A DNA stretch of 64,000 nucleotides from Lentilactobacillus sunkii DSM 19904 (GCF_001435575.1 NZ_AZEA01000008.1:25630-89629), one strand, 5' to 3'; shown: positions 8,978 through 18,100, counted from the first letter of the stretch. Notes: generated by a model from the sequence alone, not told the origin. A program made the numbers and translations.

Positions 8978-9266
8978 GATAATTCTCCTTTTCAATTCTC
9001 TTCTTAAACATCAATTTATGCTGTATCCCAATTCGAAAGGTTTGAAAGGGGTTACATAACAAATCGCACAAATTCTGAACAACTTTTGTTTTTTCATACA
9101 ACGGTCAATCATTGCTATCGTAACGCTTACATTAGATTCGACAGCAGTTAATCACTACTATCAAAAAATAACCAGCGTCCATAGTTTGCTATGTTAACGG
9201 ATTCATCCGTATAAATCAAGTATAAAAATCAGTTATCATACAAATTCGAATTTTTGGGACAATAAA
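8978..9266. promoter_or_regulatory. Intergenic control region of the sugar symporter, with cre-like box
   Basis: This gene-free stretch holds TGTAAGCGTTA on the minus strand (9121-9131, centre of a cre-like site) and a short palindrome ACGGAT-TC-ATCCGT at 9197-9210 that could bind another regulator. No open frame with a ribosome site was seen. Assignment rests on motif resemblance. Confidence 0.4.
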
Positions 9267-9299
9267 ATGCACTCACCGCAAGGATTGCGACAAGTGCAT
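9267..9299 (-). terminator. Terminator downstream of acetolactate decarboxylase
   Basis: On the minus strand ATGCACT, then CGCAA-TCC-TTGCG, then AGTGCAT form one extended hairpin followed by TTTATT. Confidence 0.7.
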
Positions 9300-9391
9300 A
9301 TTTTTTACTAATGGAACCATTATGTTTACTAAAAAGTAATAACTTTATTTTGATGTTTACAAAAATTGGTATGATTGATTGCTCCATAAAA

Positions 9392-10102
9392 CTATTCTGA
9401 CTGATGAATGTCTCCCTGAATATGGTCATCTGAAAAGTCGTGTTCCATGTATTGCTTGTCGTTGACGGGCAAATGCTGTTCAAAGGTGTCGAACAGCTGA
9501 TAGCTGACATCCCCTTTAATCAGATGAAAGCCAAGCACATGACCGCCAAACTTGTGATCGTCAGAAATGAAATGATGATGGAATCCGCCAACCGTTGCGC
9601 CTTCAAACAATTGTGGTGAGTAATAGCCAAGTAACGTGCCATCAATCCGATCCCGGGTGAAAACACTTTGATTTTTCGATGTTTCAGCTAATGTTTGATA
9701 CGGTGGCTTTGATTGAACGGCTGCTCGCGTTCGAATGTTTGAAAAAGTGCCATGGATCTCAACGGAGAAAAATGTGTTTACTGCGCAGCTTAAGGAGACC
9801 ATCTGCTTGTTCAAGTCAGCTTCATCCACATTTTCAAACTCCGCCAGAAGCACATATCGGGCAAAGTGGGCATTAGCAAATGGCATCTCGAACGAGTTCG
9901 ACACGGTCGTCACATCCCCTGTTGCATGAATGTGATAGGCCTTGCCGCCAAGAATAATCACTTCGCCATCCAAACCTTCACCGGTCCCAATACCGGTGTC
10001 ACCGTGTTTCAACAGTTCACCCATCTTCATCGTCCCTTTCAGCAGACCTGGGACTAATAAAGCCAAGGTTCCATGCTGAAATAACGTTATGTGATTTGCC
10101 AT
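9392..10102 (-). CDS. budA: Alpha-acetolactate decarboxylase
   Basis: Converts 2-acetolactate to acetoin with CO2 release, draining surplus pyruvate into neutral products and lowering acid load. The 236-residue protein has the enzyme's zinc site: His175 and His177 in GGFHHHF and His188 eleven residues on (KFGGHVLGFH), the HxH-x10-H spacing known for this enzyme. HGDTGIGTGEGLDGEV near residues 33-48 and RDRIDGTLLGYYSP are also typical. Start ATG 10102 follows GAGGGGG by about nine bases; the ATG at 10120 overlaps that site and is rejected. No acetolactate synthase is adjacent. Also called alsD/aldB. Confidence 0.93.
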   Translation of the reverse strand: MANHITLFQHGTLALLVPGLLKGTMKMGELLKHGDTGIGTGEGLDGEVIILGGKAYHIHATGDVTTVSNSFEMPFANAHFARYVLLAEFENVDEADLNKQMVSLSCAVNTFFSVEIHGTFSNIRTRAAVQSKPPYQTLAETSKNQSVFTRDRIDGTLLGYYSPQLFEGATVGGFHHHFISDDHKFGGHVLGFHLIKGDVSYQLFDTFEQHLPVNDKQYMEHDFSDDHIQGDIHQSE

Positions 10103-10237
10103 GTTAAAGTGCCCCCTCATTCATAATATACCAATTTAATCGTATCACTCCAGCCATTTCTCCGATCACAATTTTCGTGGTTTTGATTAGAAACTTTTGT
10201 GATAAAATTAAACAAAATAAACTCGAGGTAAATTGAT

Positions 10238-10921
10238 ATGACATATTCAACTCTGCTGTTCGACGTCGATGACACTCTGCTTAACTTTCAAGCATCCGAG
10301 CAGCACGCAATCACAAAACTTTTCAATACCATTGGTGAAGAGCTCACGCCGGATATTTACGCGGATTATCATGAATTAAACGAACACCTATGGCAGCAGT
10401 ATGAACTCGGGGAAATTACCCGCAAACAATTGCTGGCAACGCGCTTCACCTTATTCTTTGGCAAATACGGAAAGTCTGTGGACGGCCAAGACTACGAAAC
10501 CAAGTATCGCAGTTACCTTGCCGAAGGTCACACAAAGATGCCCCATGCTCAGGAATTGTTGGCTGATTTGAGTGCTAGTCACGACATCTACGTGGTCACC
10601 AATGGAATTGCGAAGACCCAACGGCGACGCTTAAATGAATCTGGGTTAGCCCCTTACTTCACTCAGGTGTTTGCTTCCGAAATTGTCGGCTACCAAAAAC
10701 CCGATCCGGCATTCTTTGATTATGTTGCCCGTAAGATTACCGGCTTTTCCAAACCTTCTTCTTTAGTAATTGGCGATTCTCTATCTTCGGATATTAAAGG
10801 TGCCGCAGCCTATGGACTCGACTCCGTTTGGTTCAACCCACAACACCAGGTAAACACTACAAAAACAAGCCCGACTTATGAAATTGACCACCTTTTACGG
10901 TTAGAGTCAATTGTCGCGTAA
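10238..10921 (+). CDS. HAD-superfamily phosphatase, YjjG-like nucleotidase
   Basis: A 227-residue haloacid-dehalogenase-fold hydrolase. Motif I is LLFDVDDTLLNF with nucleophile Asp9 and general acid Asp11; an alpha-helical cap follows; motif II is VVTNG, motif III has the Lys in YQKPDPAFF, and motif IV is IGDSLSSDIKGA. Length and cap type fit the YjjG group, known for removing phosphate from non-canonical pyrimidine nucleotides; that specificity is family knowledge, not shown here. ATG preceded by GAGGTAAATTGAT. Monocistronic, divergent from acetolactate decarboxylase. Confidence 0.87.
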   Translation: MTYSTLLFDVDDTLLNFQASEQHAITKLFNTIGEELTPDIYADYHELNEHLWQQYELGEITRKQLLATRFTLFFGKYGKSVDGQDYETKYRSYLAEGHTKMPHAQELLADLSASHDIYVVTNGIAKTQRRRLNESGLAPYFTQVFASEIVGYQKPDPAFFDYVARKITGFSKPSSLVIGDSLSSDIKGAAAYGLDSVWFNPQHQVNTTKTSPTYEIDHLLRLESIVA

Positions 10922-10933
10922 AGTACTTTTTTG

Positions 10934-10964
10934 GTCAGTTGGAAATCAATCCAACTGACTTTTT
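10934..10964 (+). terminator. Terminator after the HAD phosphatase
   Basis: Perfect 10-bp stem GTCAGTTGGA / TCCAACTGAC, six-base loop, then TTTTTATTT. Confidence 0.88.
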
Positions 10965-11000
10965 ATTTGGCTTTTGTGTTATGTTTTGTGACACAAACTA

Positions 11001-11029
11001 TTGCATGCCCTTAATAATTAAATTATACT
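11001..11029 (+). promoter_or_regulatory. Sigma-A promoter of the MHS transporter
   Basis: TTGCAT, 17-base spacer, TATACT; transcription would start about 60 bases before the ATG at 11094. Confidence 0.65.
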
Positions 11030-11093
11030 ATTATTTAATTAGAATTTGTCTAATGTAAATTAATCATGAGTTTTCATGAAGGAGGTTGTCAAC

Positions 11094-12431
11094 ATGCAAG
11101 TATATAGTCAAAAACGAATTACCAGCAACATCATCAAAGGTTCTTTGGGAAATATGATTGAATGGTTTGACTGGTACATCTATGCATCATTTGCAATTTA
11201 TTTTGCAGGATCATTTTTCCCTGATGGTGATCAAACCGTCGAACTTCTGAGTACTGCTGCCGTCTTTGCGATTGGTTTTCTAATGCGGCCGTTTGGCAGC
11301 TTCATCATGGGCAAGTTTGCCGATCGAAAGGGCCGCCGATCAGCGTTAACTCTTTCAGTCAGCATCATGGCAACCGGATCGTTATTAATTGCAATCATTC
11401 CAACCTATCAGTCCATCGGTATCTTTGCTCCGTTATTGCTGGTCTGCATCCGGTTGGTCCAAGGCCTCTCGCTGGGCGGCGAATATGGAATTTCCGCAAC
11501 TTATTTATCTGAAATGGCCACACCCGGTCGCCGGGGTTACTACGCTTCATTCCAATATGTAACTTTGATCAGTGGCCAGTTGATCGCTCTGATCGTTCAG
11601 ATCATTCTCCAAGCGATGTTTAGTGATGGCCAATTAAGAGCGTTTGGCTGGCGAATTCCATTTGCCATTGGTGCTGTTGGTGCCGTAATTGTCTTATATC
11701 TTCGACTGTCGATGGATGAAACCAATCAGTTTAAACATGCTAAGCAGTCTAAGGCAGCCAGGGGAACCCTGCGAGAATTGCTCAAATACCCTAATCAGGT
11801 TCTGACGGTTATCGGATTGACTTTTGGCGGTACAATTGCCTTTTACACTTACACGACCTACATGCAAAAATACATGATCAATTCCCTGGGATTGGCACCA
11901 AAGCTCGTAACCATGATCAATTTTGCAGCCCTGTTAATCTTCATGTCACTGCAACCGCTTTTTGGCCATCTTTCGGACAAGATCGGCCGAAAACCGCTAC
12001 TTTATTGGTTTGGCCTGGGTGGGACCCTGCTGACAGTCCCAATCTTTCTGGGATTAAAGTCATTCGACAGCCCCATTGCTTCATTTCTATTAATGCTTAG
12101 CGGCCTCCTGATCGTCAGCGGTTATACTTCAATTAATGCGATTGTTAAAGCAGAGCTGTTTCCAACCGAAATTCGGGCTTTAGGCGTTGGCTTCCCATAT
12201 GGACTGACCGTTGCAATCTTTGGTGGAAGTGTTGAATATGTCGCCCTTTGGCTCAAACACATCGGCCATGAAGACTGGTTCTTCTATTATGTATCAGCTG
12301 CTGCATTTGTCAGCTTCCTGGTTTATGTTCATATGCTGGAAACTTCTAAAGAGTCAAAGCTGGAAGAATCAACAACAATTCCGGTTTCGCAACCTGAAGA
12401 CCCCACGATTACCGGCCCCAGAGACCATTAA
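11094..12431 (+). CDS. MFS transporter of the metabolite:H+ symporter (MHS) family
   Basis: A 445-residue 12-helix carrier. The N-terminal signature GNMIEWFDWYIYASFAIYF and loop 2-3 motif GKFADRKGRRSAL, with a second copy HLSDKIGRKPLL in loop 8-9, identify the MHS branch (relatives of ShiA, KgtP, ProP), which import organic acids, betaines or shikimate with protons. Substrate is not predictable from the sequence. Start ATG 11094 lies eight bases after AAGGAGG; the ATG at 11076 contains that ribosome site and is not used. A consensus promoter precedes it; no metabolic partner gene is adjacent. Confidence 0.88.
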   Translation: MQVYSQKRITSNIIKGSLGNMIEWFDWYIYASFAIYFAGSFFPDGDQTVELLSTAAVFAIGFLMRPFGSFIMGKFADRKGRRSALTLSVSIMATGSLLIAIIPTYQSIGIFAPLLLVCIRLVQGLSLGGEYGISATYLSEMATPGRRGYYASFQYVTLISGQLIALIVQIILQAMFSDGQLRAFGWRIPFAIGAVGAVIVLYLRLSMDETNQFKHAKQSKAARGTLRELLKYPNQVLTVIGLTFGGTIAFYTYTTYMQKYMINSLGLAPKLVTMINFAALLIFMSLQPLFGHLSDKIGRKPLLYWFGLGGTLLTVPIFLGLKSFDSPIASFLLMLSGLLIVSGYTSINAIVKAELFPTEIRALGVGFPYGLTVAIFGGSVEYVALWLKHIGHEDWFFYYVSAAAFVSFLVYVHMLETSKESKLEESTTIPVSQPEDPTITGPRDH

Positions 12432-12464
12432 TCAGAGCACTAAGTTTTTAAAGTGCTACTTCCT

Positions 12465-12493
12465 TGATACCCCATCTCCCAATCAGGTACACT
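12465..12493 (+). promoter_or_regulatory. Sigma-A promoter of dps
   Basis: TTGATA, 17-base spacer, TACACT, with transcription start predicted about 40 bases before the Dps ATG. No clear Fur/PerR box was seen around it. Confidence 0.6.
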
Positions 12494-12534
12494 GAACATG
12501 TAACCGAATTCATGGATTTTGGGAGGTAAATATA

Positions 12535-13014
12535 ATGGCAGACAAGTATGATTTTCCAAAGACACGAGAACAGTTAAACCAATTGGTGGCTGACTTAAGT
12601 CAGCTGCAGACCAACATACAACAAACTCATTGGTACATGAGAGGCGAGAACTTCTTCCGACTTCATCCATTGATGGATGACTACAATGACGAACTGGCAG
12701 ACCAGTTAGATAACGTTGCCGAACGACTGATCGCTATTAACGGCTCACCATTCTCAACAACACATGAGTTTATCGAGAACACCGGTCTTCCTGATGAAAA
12801 AGTCACCTGGGATCAATTAACTATGCGTGATTTCATGCAGCGTTTGGTTGACCAGTTCAGATACCTGCGTGACCAATATCAAAAAGGCATCGAAGTAACT
12901 GATGAGGAAAAAGACTTTCCAACTCAGGATATGCTGAACGGATTCAAGGAAGCAATTGATAAGAATATCTGGATGATCAACGCCTATCTGGGTAAAGGAC
13001 CTTACGACGACTAA
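12535..13014 (+). CDS. dps: Dps family ferritin-like DNA-protection protein
   Basis: A 159-residue four-helix protein that forms 12-mer shells, oxidises Fe(II) at subunit interfaces and so limits hydroxyl-radical damage. The Dps ferroxidase pattern is present: His32 in QQTHWYMRG, His44 in RLHPLMDDY, Asp48, Asp59 and Glu63 in QLDNVAERL. The short N-terminus has only a few Lys/Arg residues, so direct DNA binding by the tail may be weak. ATG follows GGGAGG by eight bases. Own promoter (12465-12493) and own terminator (13026-13064), so it is expressed alone. Confidence 0.92.
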   Translation: MADKYDFPKTREQLNQLVADLSQLQTNIQQTHWYMRGENFFRLHPLMDDYNDELADQLDNVAERLIAINGSPFSTTHEFIENTGLPDEKVTWDQLTMRDFMQRLVDQFRYLRDQYQKGIEVTDEEKDFPTQDMLNGFKEAIDKNIWMINAYLGKGPYDD

Positions 13015-13025
13015 TCTATATACAC

Positions 13026-13064
13026 AAATGGGTTGAAAACAATTGATTTCAACCCATTTTTATT
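13026..13064 (+). terminator. Terminator of dps
   Basis: Perfect 13-bp stem (AAATGGGTTGAAA / TTTCAACCCATTT) followed by TTATTT. It overlaps the apparent upstream extension of the next open frame, which shows that frame begins later. Confidence 0.88.
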
Positions 13065-13080
13065 TGAGGAGGAACCTATT

Positions 13081-13989
13081 TTGGACAATTCAGTTAAAAT
13101 CGGCAAGAGTGACGTCACAACCGGCCCACTTGGCTTAGGAACCAATAAAGTTGGCGGCCATAATTTATTTGACGGCCTCAAAGATGAAGACGGAGCTGCA
13201 GTCGTTAAAGCTGCTTTGAATAATGGAATTTCACTGCTGGACACAGCATTTATGTATGGCTTGGGAAAGTCCGAGGAAATCATTGGTGACGTCATTCAAG
13301 ATTACGATCGCTCAAAGATCGTTATTGCCTCTAAGGCAGCTCAGGACCCAAATAATGGGCTGAAGCCGAATAACGACCCCAAGTTCTTAAAAAAGTCCGT
13401 GGACGAAGCTTTGGAACGTCTGAACACTGATTATATCGACATCTTCTACATTCATTTTCCAGATGAGCAGACTCCCAAGGCTGAGGCAGTGAACGCTTTA
13501 GCTGAGGAGAAGAAAGCTGGTAAGATCAGAGCGATTGGGGTTTCCAACTTTTCACTGGATCAGATCAAGGAAGCCAACATCGATGGTCAAGTCGACGTGG
13601 TTGAGAATCACTATAGTCTGGTTCACCGACAAGCTGAAGATCAGATATTTGCCTATCTTAAAGAAAACCAGATTTCATTTGTGCCATACTTGCCACTGGC
13701 CATGGGTTTGTTGACTGGCAAATATAGTCGAAACGATGCCGGCAAATTCAGCAAATTCTCCTCTGATGAATTCGGTAAAATTATTGATAACTTGTCTAAG
13801 GTTAAAATTATTGCCGACAAGCATCAGGCGACAGTCGCTCAGACTATTTTGGCCTGGTACATCGCCAATCCGAATATCAGCGTGGTGATTCCGGGTGCCA
13901 GATTGCCTGAACAGGTTGAAAGTAATGCCAAATCTTTGGACATACAGTTGAGTTCGGCGGAATTTGATGAAATTGATAAATTATTTTAG
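13081..13989 (+). CDS. Aldo/keto reductase (TTG start)
   Basis: A 302-residue NADPH-dependent carbonyl reductase with the TIM-barrel fold. The catalytic tetrad can be seen: Asp in LLDTAFMYG, Tyr in MYG, Lys in VIASKAAQ and His in YIHFPD. IGVSNFSLDQI and the C-terminal VIPGARLPEQVESN (cofactor-binding strand) are also conserved. The open frame extends upstream to 13033, but those codons form the dps terminator; the real start is TTG 13081 with GAGGAGGAACCTATT in front. Substrate unknown. It is transcribed after the dps terminator, so read-through or a weak promoter must serve it. Confidence 0.88.
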   Translation: MDNSVKIGKSDVTTGPLGLGTNKVGGHNLFDGLKDEDGAAVVKAALNNGISLLDTAFMYGLGKSEEIIGDVIQDYDRSKIVIASKAAQDPNNGLKPNNDPKFLKKSVDEALERLNTDYIDIFYIHFPDEQTPKAEAVNALAEEKKAGKIRAIGVSNFSLDQIKEANIDGQVDVVENHYSLVHRQAEDQIFAYLKENQISFVPYLPLAMGLLTGKYSRNDAGKFSKFSSDEFGKIIDNLSKVKIIADKHQATVAQTILAWYIANPNISVVIPGARLPEQVESNAKSLDIQLSSAEFDEIDKLF

Positions 13990-13996
13990 CTGTTTG

Positions 13997-14024
13997 GGGC
14001 TTAGTGAATGCTGAGTCCTTTTTT
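13997..14024 (+). terminator. Terminator of the aldo/keto reductase
   Basis: Eight-pair stem GGGCTTAG / CTGAGTCC (two G-U) followed by a T6 run. Confidence 0.8.
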
Positions 14025-14036
14025 GGTTATAGCAGC

Positions 14037-14080
14037 AAACAAGCAGTCCTCCCTAAGTGGCACGGGAGAACTGCTTGTTT
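14037..14080 (-). terminator. Second hairpin between convergent genes
   Basis: AAACAAGCAGT-CTCCC pairs with GGGAG-ACTGCTTGTTT around a 10-base loop. It lies beyond the 3' end of the small membrane gene on the minus strand; the T-tract is weak on both sides. Confidence 0.6.
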
Positions 14081-14128
14081 CAATTTACACATCATAATTT
14101 GAAAACTATCGGGATTGGTCACACTCAA

Positions 14129-14350
14129 TTAATTGCGTTTACGTGAGTGCAAAATTGATTCTACTAAAAACGTGATCAACCAGACGACCACGTAAACAGT
14201 GATAACGAAATCAATCACATATGCATACACATCGCTCGAAACTATAATCACAACGGTGGAGATAATACCAACGCATACCATTGGGGATAATAACCGGTTT
14301 AAAATTTGGAACCATTTTGAATAATTCTGCAGTTTCTTGCTTGCGTTCAT
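14129..14350 (-). CDS. Small hypothetical membrane protein
   Basis: About 73 residues if translation begins at ATG 14350 (GGAAGG 13 bases upstream; a GTG four codons earlier is too close to that site, and the frame continues to 14410). Lysine-rich start (MNASKKLQNYSKW), two hydrophobic helices (about 20-38 and 43-63) and a basic tail SRKRN. No family recognised. Placed alone between a terminator hairpin and the flavin-reductase operon. Confidence 0.5.
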   Translation of the reverse strand: MNASKKLQNYSKWFQILNRLLSPMVCVGIISTVVIIVSSDVYAYVIDFVITVYVVVWLITFLVESILHSRKRN

Positions 14351-14460
14351 ATGATTACTCACGCCTTCCAAATTAGTATGTATTATCGGGACCAAAAAAC
14401 CGTTCGTCATTTGACGGCGGTTCTTTCAAGCCTCCCAGAAAACAACATTGTCAATAAAGA

Positions 14461-15843
14461 TCAAATTTCAAAAATATAGTCTCGTACCTGTTGAGCCGCC
14501 CGCAAACCAAAAATCACGGTTTCCGCTATTGAGTTTCCACCAATGCGATTGGACCCATGCAGGCCACCGACCACTTCCCCAGCAGCGTACAGCCCCTGAA
14601 TCGGCTGGCCGTCAGCTTTAAGGACTTGGGTTTTATCGTTAGCTTTAACTCCACCCATTGTATAATGGACAGCCGGCGCGATATGAATTGAATAGTATGG
14701 TGGCATGTCGAGCACGTGCATCCCAGTTTTCCGACCAAAGGCGATATCCATCCGATCGGAAACCGATTGATTCCACTTTTTAATCGACAGATTCAGCATT
14801 TCTGGATCAATACCGGCCTCACGTGCAAGAGTATCCAAATCAGAACCAGCTTTCACCAGGCCCACATGGTCATAGAATTCAATTGCTTTCGCCCGGTTAC
14901 GGACTGATTGATCAAAGATAAGGTATGCACCGGTTCCGTTGAGTTTATTAATCGCACTGGTGACCTTGTCACGAGTTTCCATTTCGTTCACGAACCGTTT
15001 GCCTTCCTGATCAACCAGAATAGCCCCTTCACCACGAACGGTTTCGCCAATTAAGTAGACGTGGTTGGTGTCCTGTTGAACGGTTGGATGGATTTGAATT
15101 TGATCCATGTCCACCAACTGGGCACCCAACGCTTCAGCCAATATAATTCCATCACCAGTATTTCCTGGTTGATTTGTAGTTTTATAGGTTGTTAGATCAG
15201 GGCGATACTTTGCGATCAGTTCTTTACTGGCACCAAAGCCACCCGTGGCGATGATGACGGCTTTCGCATTGATCGTTTGCTCACCGTTTGCGGTTTGCAC
15301 TTGGACACCGGTGACCTTTTGGTCAGTGTTAATTGCTGTTACCTTAACGTCACAAAATAATGGCATCTGTTTTGCCTTGATTTGTTTCAGCAACCCATTA
15401 ATCAGGTAGGCGCCAACTGGCGCAGTGCTGCTTGGTCGATGAGCGCGGGGAACACTCATTCCACCGGTAATTGTCAGGTCATCCAATTGGACACCTTCCT
15501 TGTATAGCCATTCAATCGCTCTGGAACTGTGTTCAGTGAAATACTTGAGCAGGTCGGGATCGTTTGTGCCATGACCTCCTCGCAAAGTTTCATAGTAGAA
15601 TTTGCCGACACTGTCTTGGACCCCATGCTCGGTTTGCACAAAAGTTTCCGCCGCATTCATCCCAGAGGACGCACGTTTAGTATCGCCACCGACTGTCGGC
15701 ATCTTCTCCAAAACAACTGGTTTTAATCCAAGCTCTTTAGCTTGAATTGCACTGATTAGACCGGCACTACCAGATCCAATCACAATCACATCATACATAT
15801 CTTTCAATTCACTTATATCAGTTGGTTCAAATTCTTGTGACAT
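14461..15843 (-). CDS. FAD-dependent fumarate-reductase-like flavoprotein
   Basis: A 460-residue soluble flavoprotein of the flavocytochrome c/FrdA-related FAD_binding_2 family. The dinucleotide-binding loop GSGSAG is at residues 23-28, LEKMPTVGGDTKRASSGMNA follows, the catalytic region ETVRGEGAILVDQEGKRFVNE carries the proton-donor Arg known from fumarate reductases, and GGLHGSNRIGGNSI near the end carries the second substrate Arg. No haem or FMN-binding extension and no lipoprotein signal, so electrons must come from a partner. It is the second gene after the old-yellow-enzyme homologue, 26 bases apart. Together they probably reduce an activated double bond (fumarate-like or aromatic enoate) to recycle NADH; substrate is inference. 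Confidence 0.85.
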   Translation of the reverse strand: MSQEFEPTDISELKDMYDVIVIGSGSAGLISAIQAKELGLKPVVLEKMPTVGGDTKRASSGMNAAETFVQTEHGVQDSVGKFYYETLRGGHGTNDPDLLKYFTEHSSRAIEWLYKEGVQLDDLTITGGMSVPRAHRPSSTAPVGAYLINGLLKQIKAKQMPLFCDVKVTAINTDQKVTGVQVQTANGEQTINAKAVIIATGGFGASKELIAKYRPDLTTYKTTNQPGNTGDGIILAEALGAQLVDMDQIQIHPTVQQDTNHVYLIGETVRGEGAILVDQEGKRFVNEMETRDKVTSAINKLNGTGAYLIFDQSVRNRAKAIEFYDHVGLVKAGSDLDTLAREAGIDPEMLNLSIKKWNQSVSDRMDIAFGRKTGMHVLDMPPYYSIHIAPAVHYTMGGVKANDKTQVLKADGQPIQGLYAAGEVVGGLHGSNRIGGNSIAETVIFGLRAAQQVRDYIFEI

Positions 15844-15869
15844 GGTTTTCTTCCCATCTTCAAATTTTA

Positions 15870-17060
15870 TTATTGAGCCCGACGAGGAATTAATCCTTCT
15901 CGTCCATGCATCTTAACGCTGGCTGCCAGTGCCCGCCAGCCACTGCCATATAACTGTGGCTGCTTACCAGTCGCAATTCTACGGGCCTGCTGTTCACAAT
16001 AGGCAGTAATGTATGCGGCAGTGTACTTTTGGTCAAGACGACGGCTTCCCATTGTGAGGGGCAACCGGACTGGCTGATAGTTTCCAGCTAAAACGCGATT
16101 TGGCAGATCGGGCAGCACAACCATCGGGGTACAAATTCCAATCATATCAGCGTCATGTCTGCCCAATGCTTCTTCCATCGTAGAAATGCTTCGAAAGCCT
16201 CCACTTAACGCAATTGGTGTGTCCACCAATTGATGGATCATATGGGCAAATCCGGAAAAGCCTACTGTTGAATCCTCATAATCATCACCGGCAATTTCGA
16301 TTAAATCGATCCCAAGATTAGCCATTTTTTGAATGACTGCTATCAAATCATGCTCGGTCAAGCCATCCAAGCTAATATCAAGCACGCTGACTTTTAGACT
16401 GATTGAAAAGTCGGCCCCACAAGATTCGCGAATACCTTGATAAATATCAATCAAGAATCTCATCCGATTCTCAAGTGAACCGCCAAACTCATCGTCTCGC
16501 TGATTATCTCTGCGAGATAGAAATTGATTGACCAAGTAGCCGAACGCACCATGAATTTGAACACCGTTAAAGCCGGCCTTTTGAGCAATCTCAGCAGTTC
16601 TGACATATTTGGCAATGATCTCATGGATTTCGTCATTCGAAAGTTCCCGGGGTTGATTGAAATATTTGGCATTTGACCCATCAATCGGAATAGCGCTTGG
16701 CCCGGCAGGTTGAGCTGATAAATATTTGGGTGACTGCTTACCCGGATGGTTCAGCTGCATCCATAATTGTGTCTGGTTTGCGGTTCCCGCTTCAGCCCAC
16801 TTTCGAAGTTCTGGCAGACTACTTTCGTCTTCGACAACCACATTGCCTGGTTCAGCGAGGGCTGCATGATCAACCATTACATTTCCGGTCACAACCACGC
16901 TGGATCCACCGGCTGCCCATGCCCCATATAATTTGGCAAACCGCTCATCAGGTTGATGATTCTCTGCCATCGTCTCGCTCATAGCAGACTTGAAGAAGCG
17001 ATTCTTAACCTGTTGTCCATTTGGCAGTGTCAACGGCTTTGCAACATTTAAGTAATTCAT
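15870..17060 (-). CDS. NADH:flavin oxidoreductase / old yellow enzyme family
   Basis: A 396-residue TIM-barrel FMN protein without the C-terminal iron-sulfur/FAD domains of dienoyl-CoA reductases. Family marks are the Gln/His substrate loop WMQLNHPGKQSP, the core GFNGVQIHGAFGYLVNQFLSRRDNQR and DEFGGSLENRMRF, and ALSGGFRS for phosphate binding. In most relatives the conserved His of IHxA is followed three residues on by Asn or His; here it is Phe, so the usual pair of carbonyl-binding residues is incomplete. ATG has GGAGC upstream. First gene of an operon with the FrdA-like flavoprotein, likely its NADH-linked partner or an independent ene-reductase. Confidence 0.87.
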   Translation of the reverse strand: MNYLNVAKPLTLPNGQQVKNRFFKSAMSETMAENHQPDERFAKLYGAWAAGGSSVVVTGNVMVDHAALAEPGNVVVEDESSLPELRKWAEAGTANQTQLWMQLNHPGKQSPKYLSAQPAGPSAIPIDGSNAKYFNQPRELSNDEIHEIIAKYVRTAEIAQKAGFNGVQIHGAFGYLVNQFLSRRDNQRDDEFGGSLENRMRFLIDIYQGIRESCGADFSISLKVSVLDISLDGLTEHDLIAVIQKMANLGIDLIEIAGDDYEDSTVGFSGFAHMIHQLVDTPIALSGGFRSISTMEEALGRHDADMIGICTPMVVLPDLPNRVLAGNYQPVRLPLTMGSRRLDQKYTAAYITAYCEQQARRIATGKQPQLYGSGWRALAASVKMHGREGLIPRRAQ

Positions 17061-17201
17061 TTTAACCGCTCCTTTTTCCAGTAGTATTCGGTAGAATTAA
17101 AACTATTGATTTAATGGTAACCCGAATTAATTGGGAGAGCAATTATCAAATTGCACATAAAGTTTGATTTTCAGTTACAATGAAGCAAGAGGTGATATGC
17201 A

Positions 17202-18059
17202 ATGGATACTCAATGGCTATCACAACTACCAATTAAAGGAATTACCAAGGCAATCCCCGTTGGTGGCGGTGACGTTAATCAAGCATTTCGATTAGAAACA
17301 AAGGACGATACTTATTTCCTGCTGGTTCAGCCCCATACCACAGCTGATTTTTACGCAGGAGAAATTGCCGGACTCAAAGCTTTTGAAGAAGCCCACGTTT
17401 TGGCCCCTCGAGTTTTAGGTAACGGCCAGATTGATGGCGATGCTTACTTATTGCTGAACTATTTGGAATCAGGTTCCGGAAGTCAGAGCGACCTCGGCGA
17501 ACTGGTTGCCAGTCTGCACCAGCATTACAGTAAGAATGGAAAATTCGGCTTTGATTTGCCATATGTCAGTAATGATGAAAGCTTCGATAACAGCTGGACC
17601 GACTCATGGAGTGAACTGTTTGTCGACCATCGTCTCGATCGGCTCCGCGACGCTTTGATGAAAAAGCATTTGTGGAATGAGCATGATGATGACAAATACA
17701 AACAGGTTCGCGAAGTGATTCTCGATAAGTTGTCGAAGCATGAAAGCGAACCATCCCTGTTGCACGGTGATCTTTGGGGCGGTAACTACATGTTTCTCGC
17801 GGACGGTCGCCCAGCATTAATTGACCCGGCATCATTTTACGGTGACCGCGAATTTGATTTAGGAATCACTACCGTATTTGGCGGTTTTGACGCAGACTTC
17901 TATGCTGCCTATAATGCCGTTTACCCACTGGATCCCGGTGCTAATGAGCGATTAAACTTCTATCGCCTGTACTACCTGATGGTCCACACCAACAAGTTTG
18001 GCACGATGTATAAGAGTAGTGCTGATAGTGCAATGAATCAGATTTTGGAACATAAATAA
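17202..18059 (+). CDS. Fructosamine kinase family phosphotransferase
   Basis: A 285-residue kinase-fold protein of the fructosamine/ketosamine-3-kinase (APH-like) family, which phosphorylates sugars attached to amines so that they fall off (protein or amino-acid deglycation). LLHGDLWGGN carries the catalytic Asp (Brenner motif), and IDPASFYGDREFDLG carries the metal-binding Asp; both are hallmark strings of this family. N-terminal nucleotide-binding strand begins GITKAIPVGGGDVNQAF. ATG after AAGAGGTGATATGCA. Monocistronic, divergent from the flavin-reductase operon, with its own terminator. Confidence 0.88.
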   Translation: MDTQWLSQLPIKGITKAIPVGGGDVNQAFRLETKDDTYFLLVQPHTTADFYAGEIAGLKAFEEAHVLAPRVLGNGQIDGDAYLLLNYLESGSGSQSDLGELVASLHQHYSKNGKFGFDLPYVSNDESFDNSWTDSWSELFVDHRLDRLRDALMKKHLWNEHDDDKYKQVREVILDKLSKHESEPSLLHGDLWGGNYMFLADGRPALIDPASFYGDREFDLGITTVFGGFDADFYAAYNAVYPLDPGANERLNFYRLYYLMVHTNKFGTMYKSSADSAMNQILEHK

Positions 18060-18068
18060 TCATTAATT

Positions 18069-18100
18069 ATAGCTGGACATTTTTGTCCGGCTATTTTTTA
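18069..18100 (+). terminator. Terminator of the fructosamine kinase gene
   Basis: Ten-pair stem ATAGCTGGAC / GTCCGGCTAT followed by TTTTTT. Confidence 0.85.

Noticed and set aside
13033..13080. Upstream extension of the aldo/keto reductase from a TTG at 13033
   Set aside because: These codons form the perfect dps terminator stem; the AGGAGG-preceded TTG at 13081 is the start.
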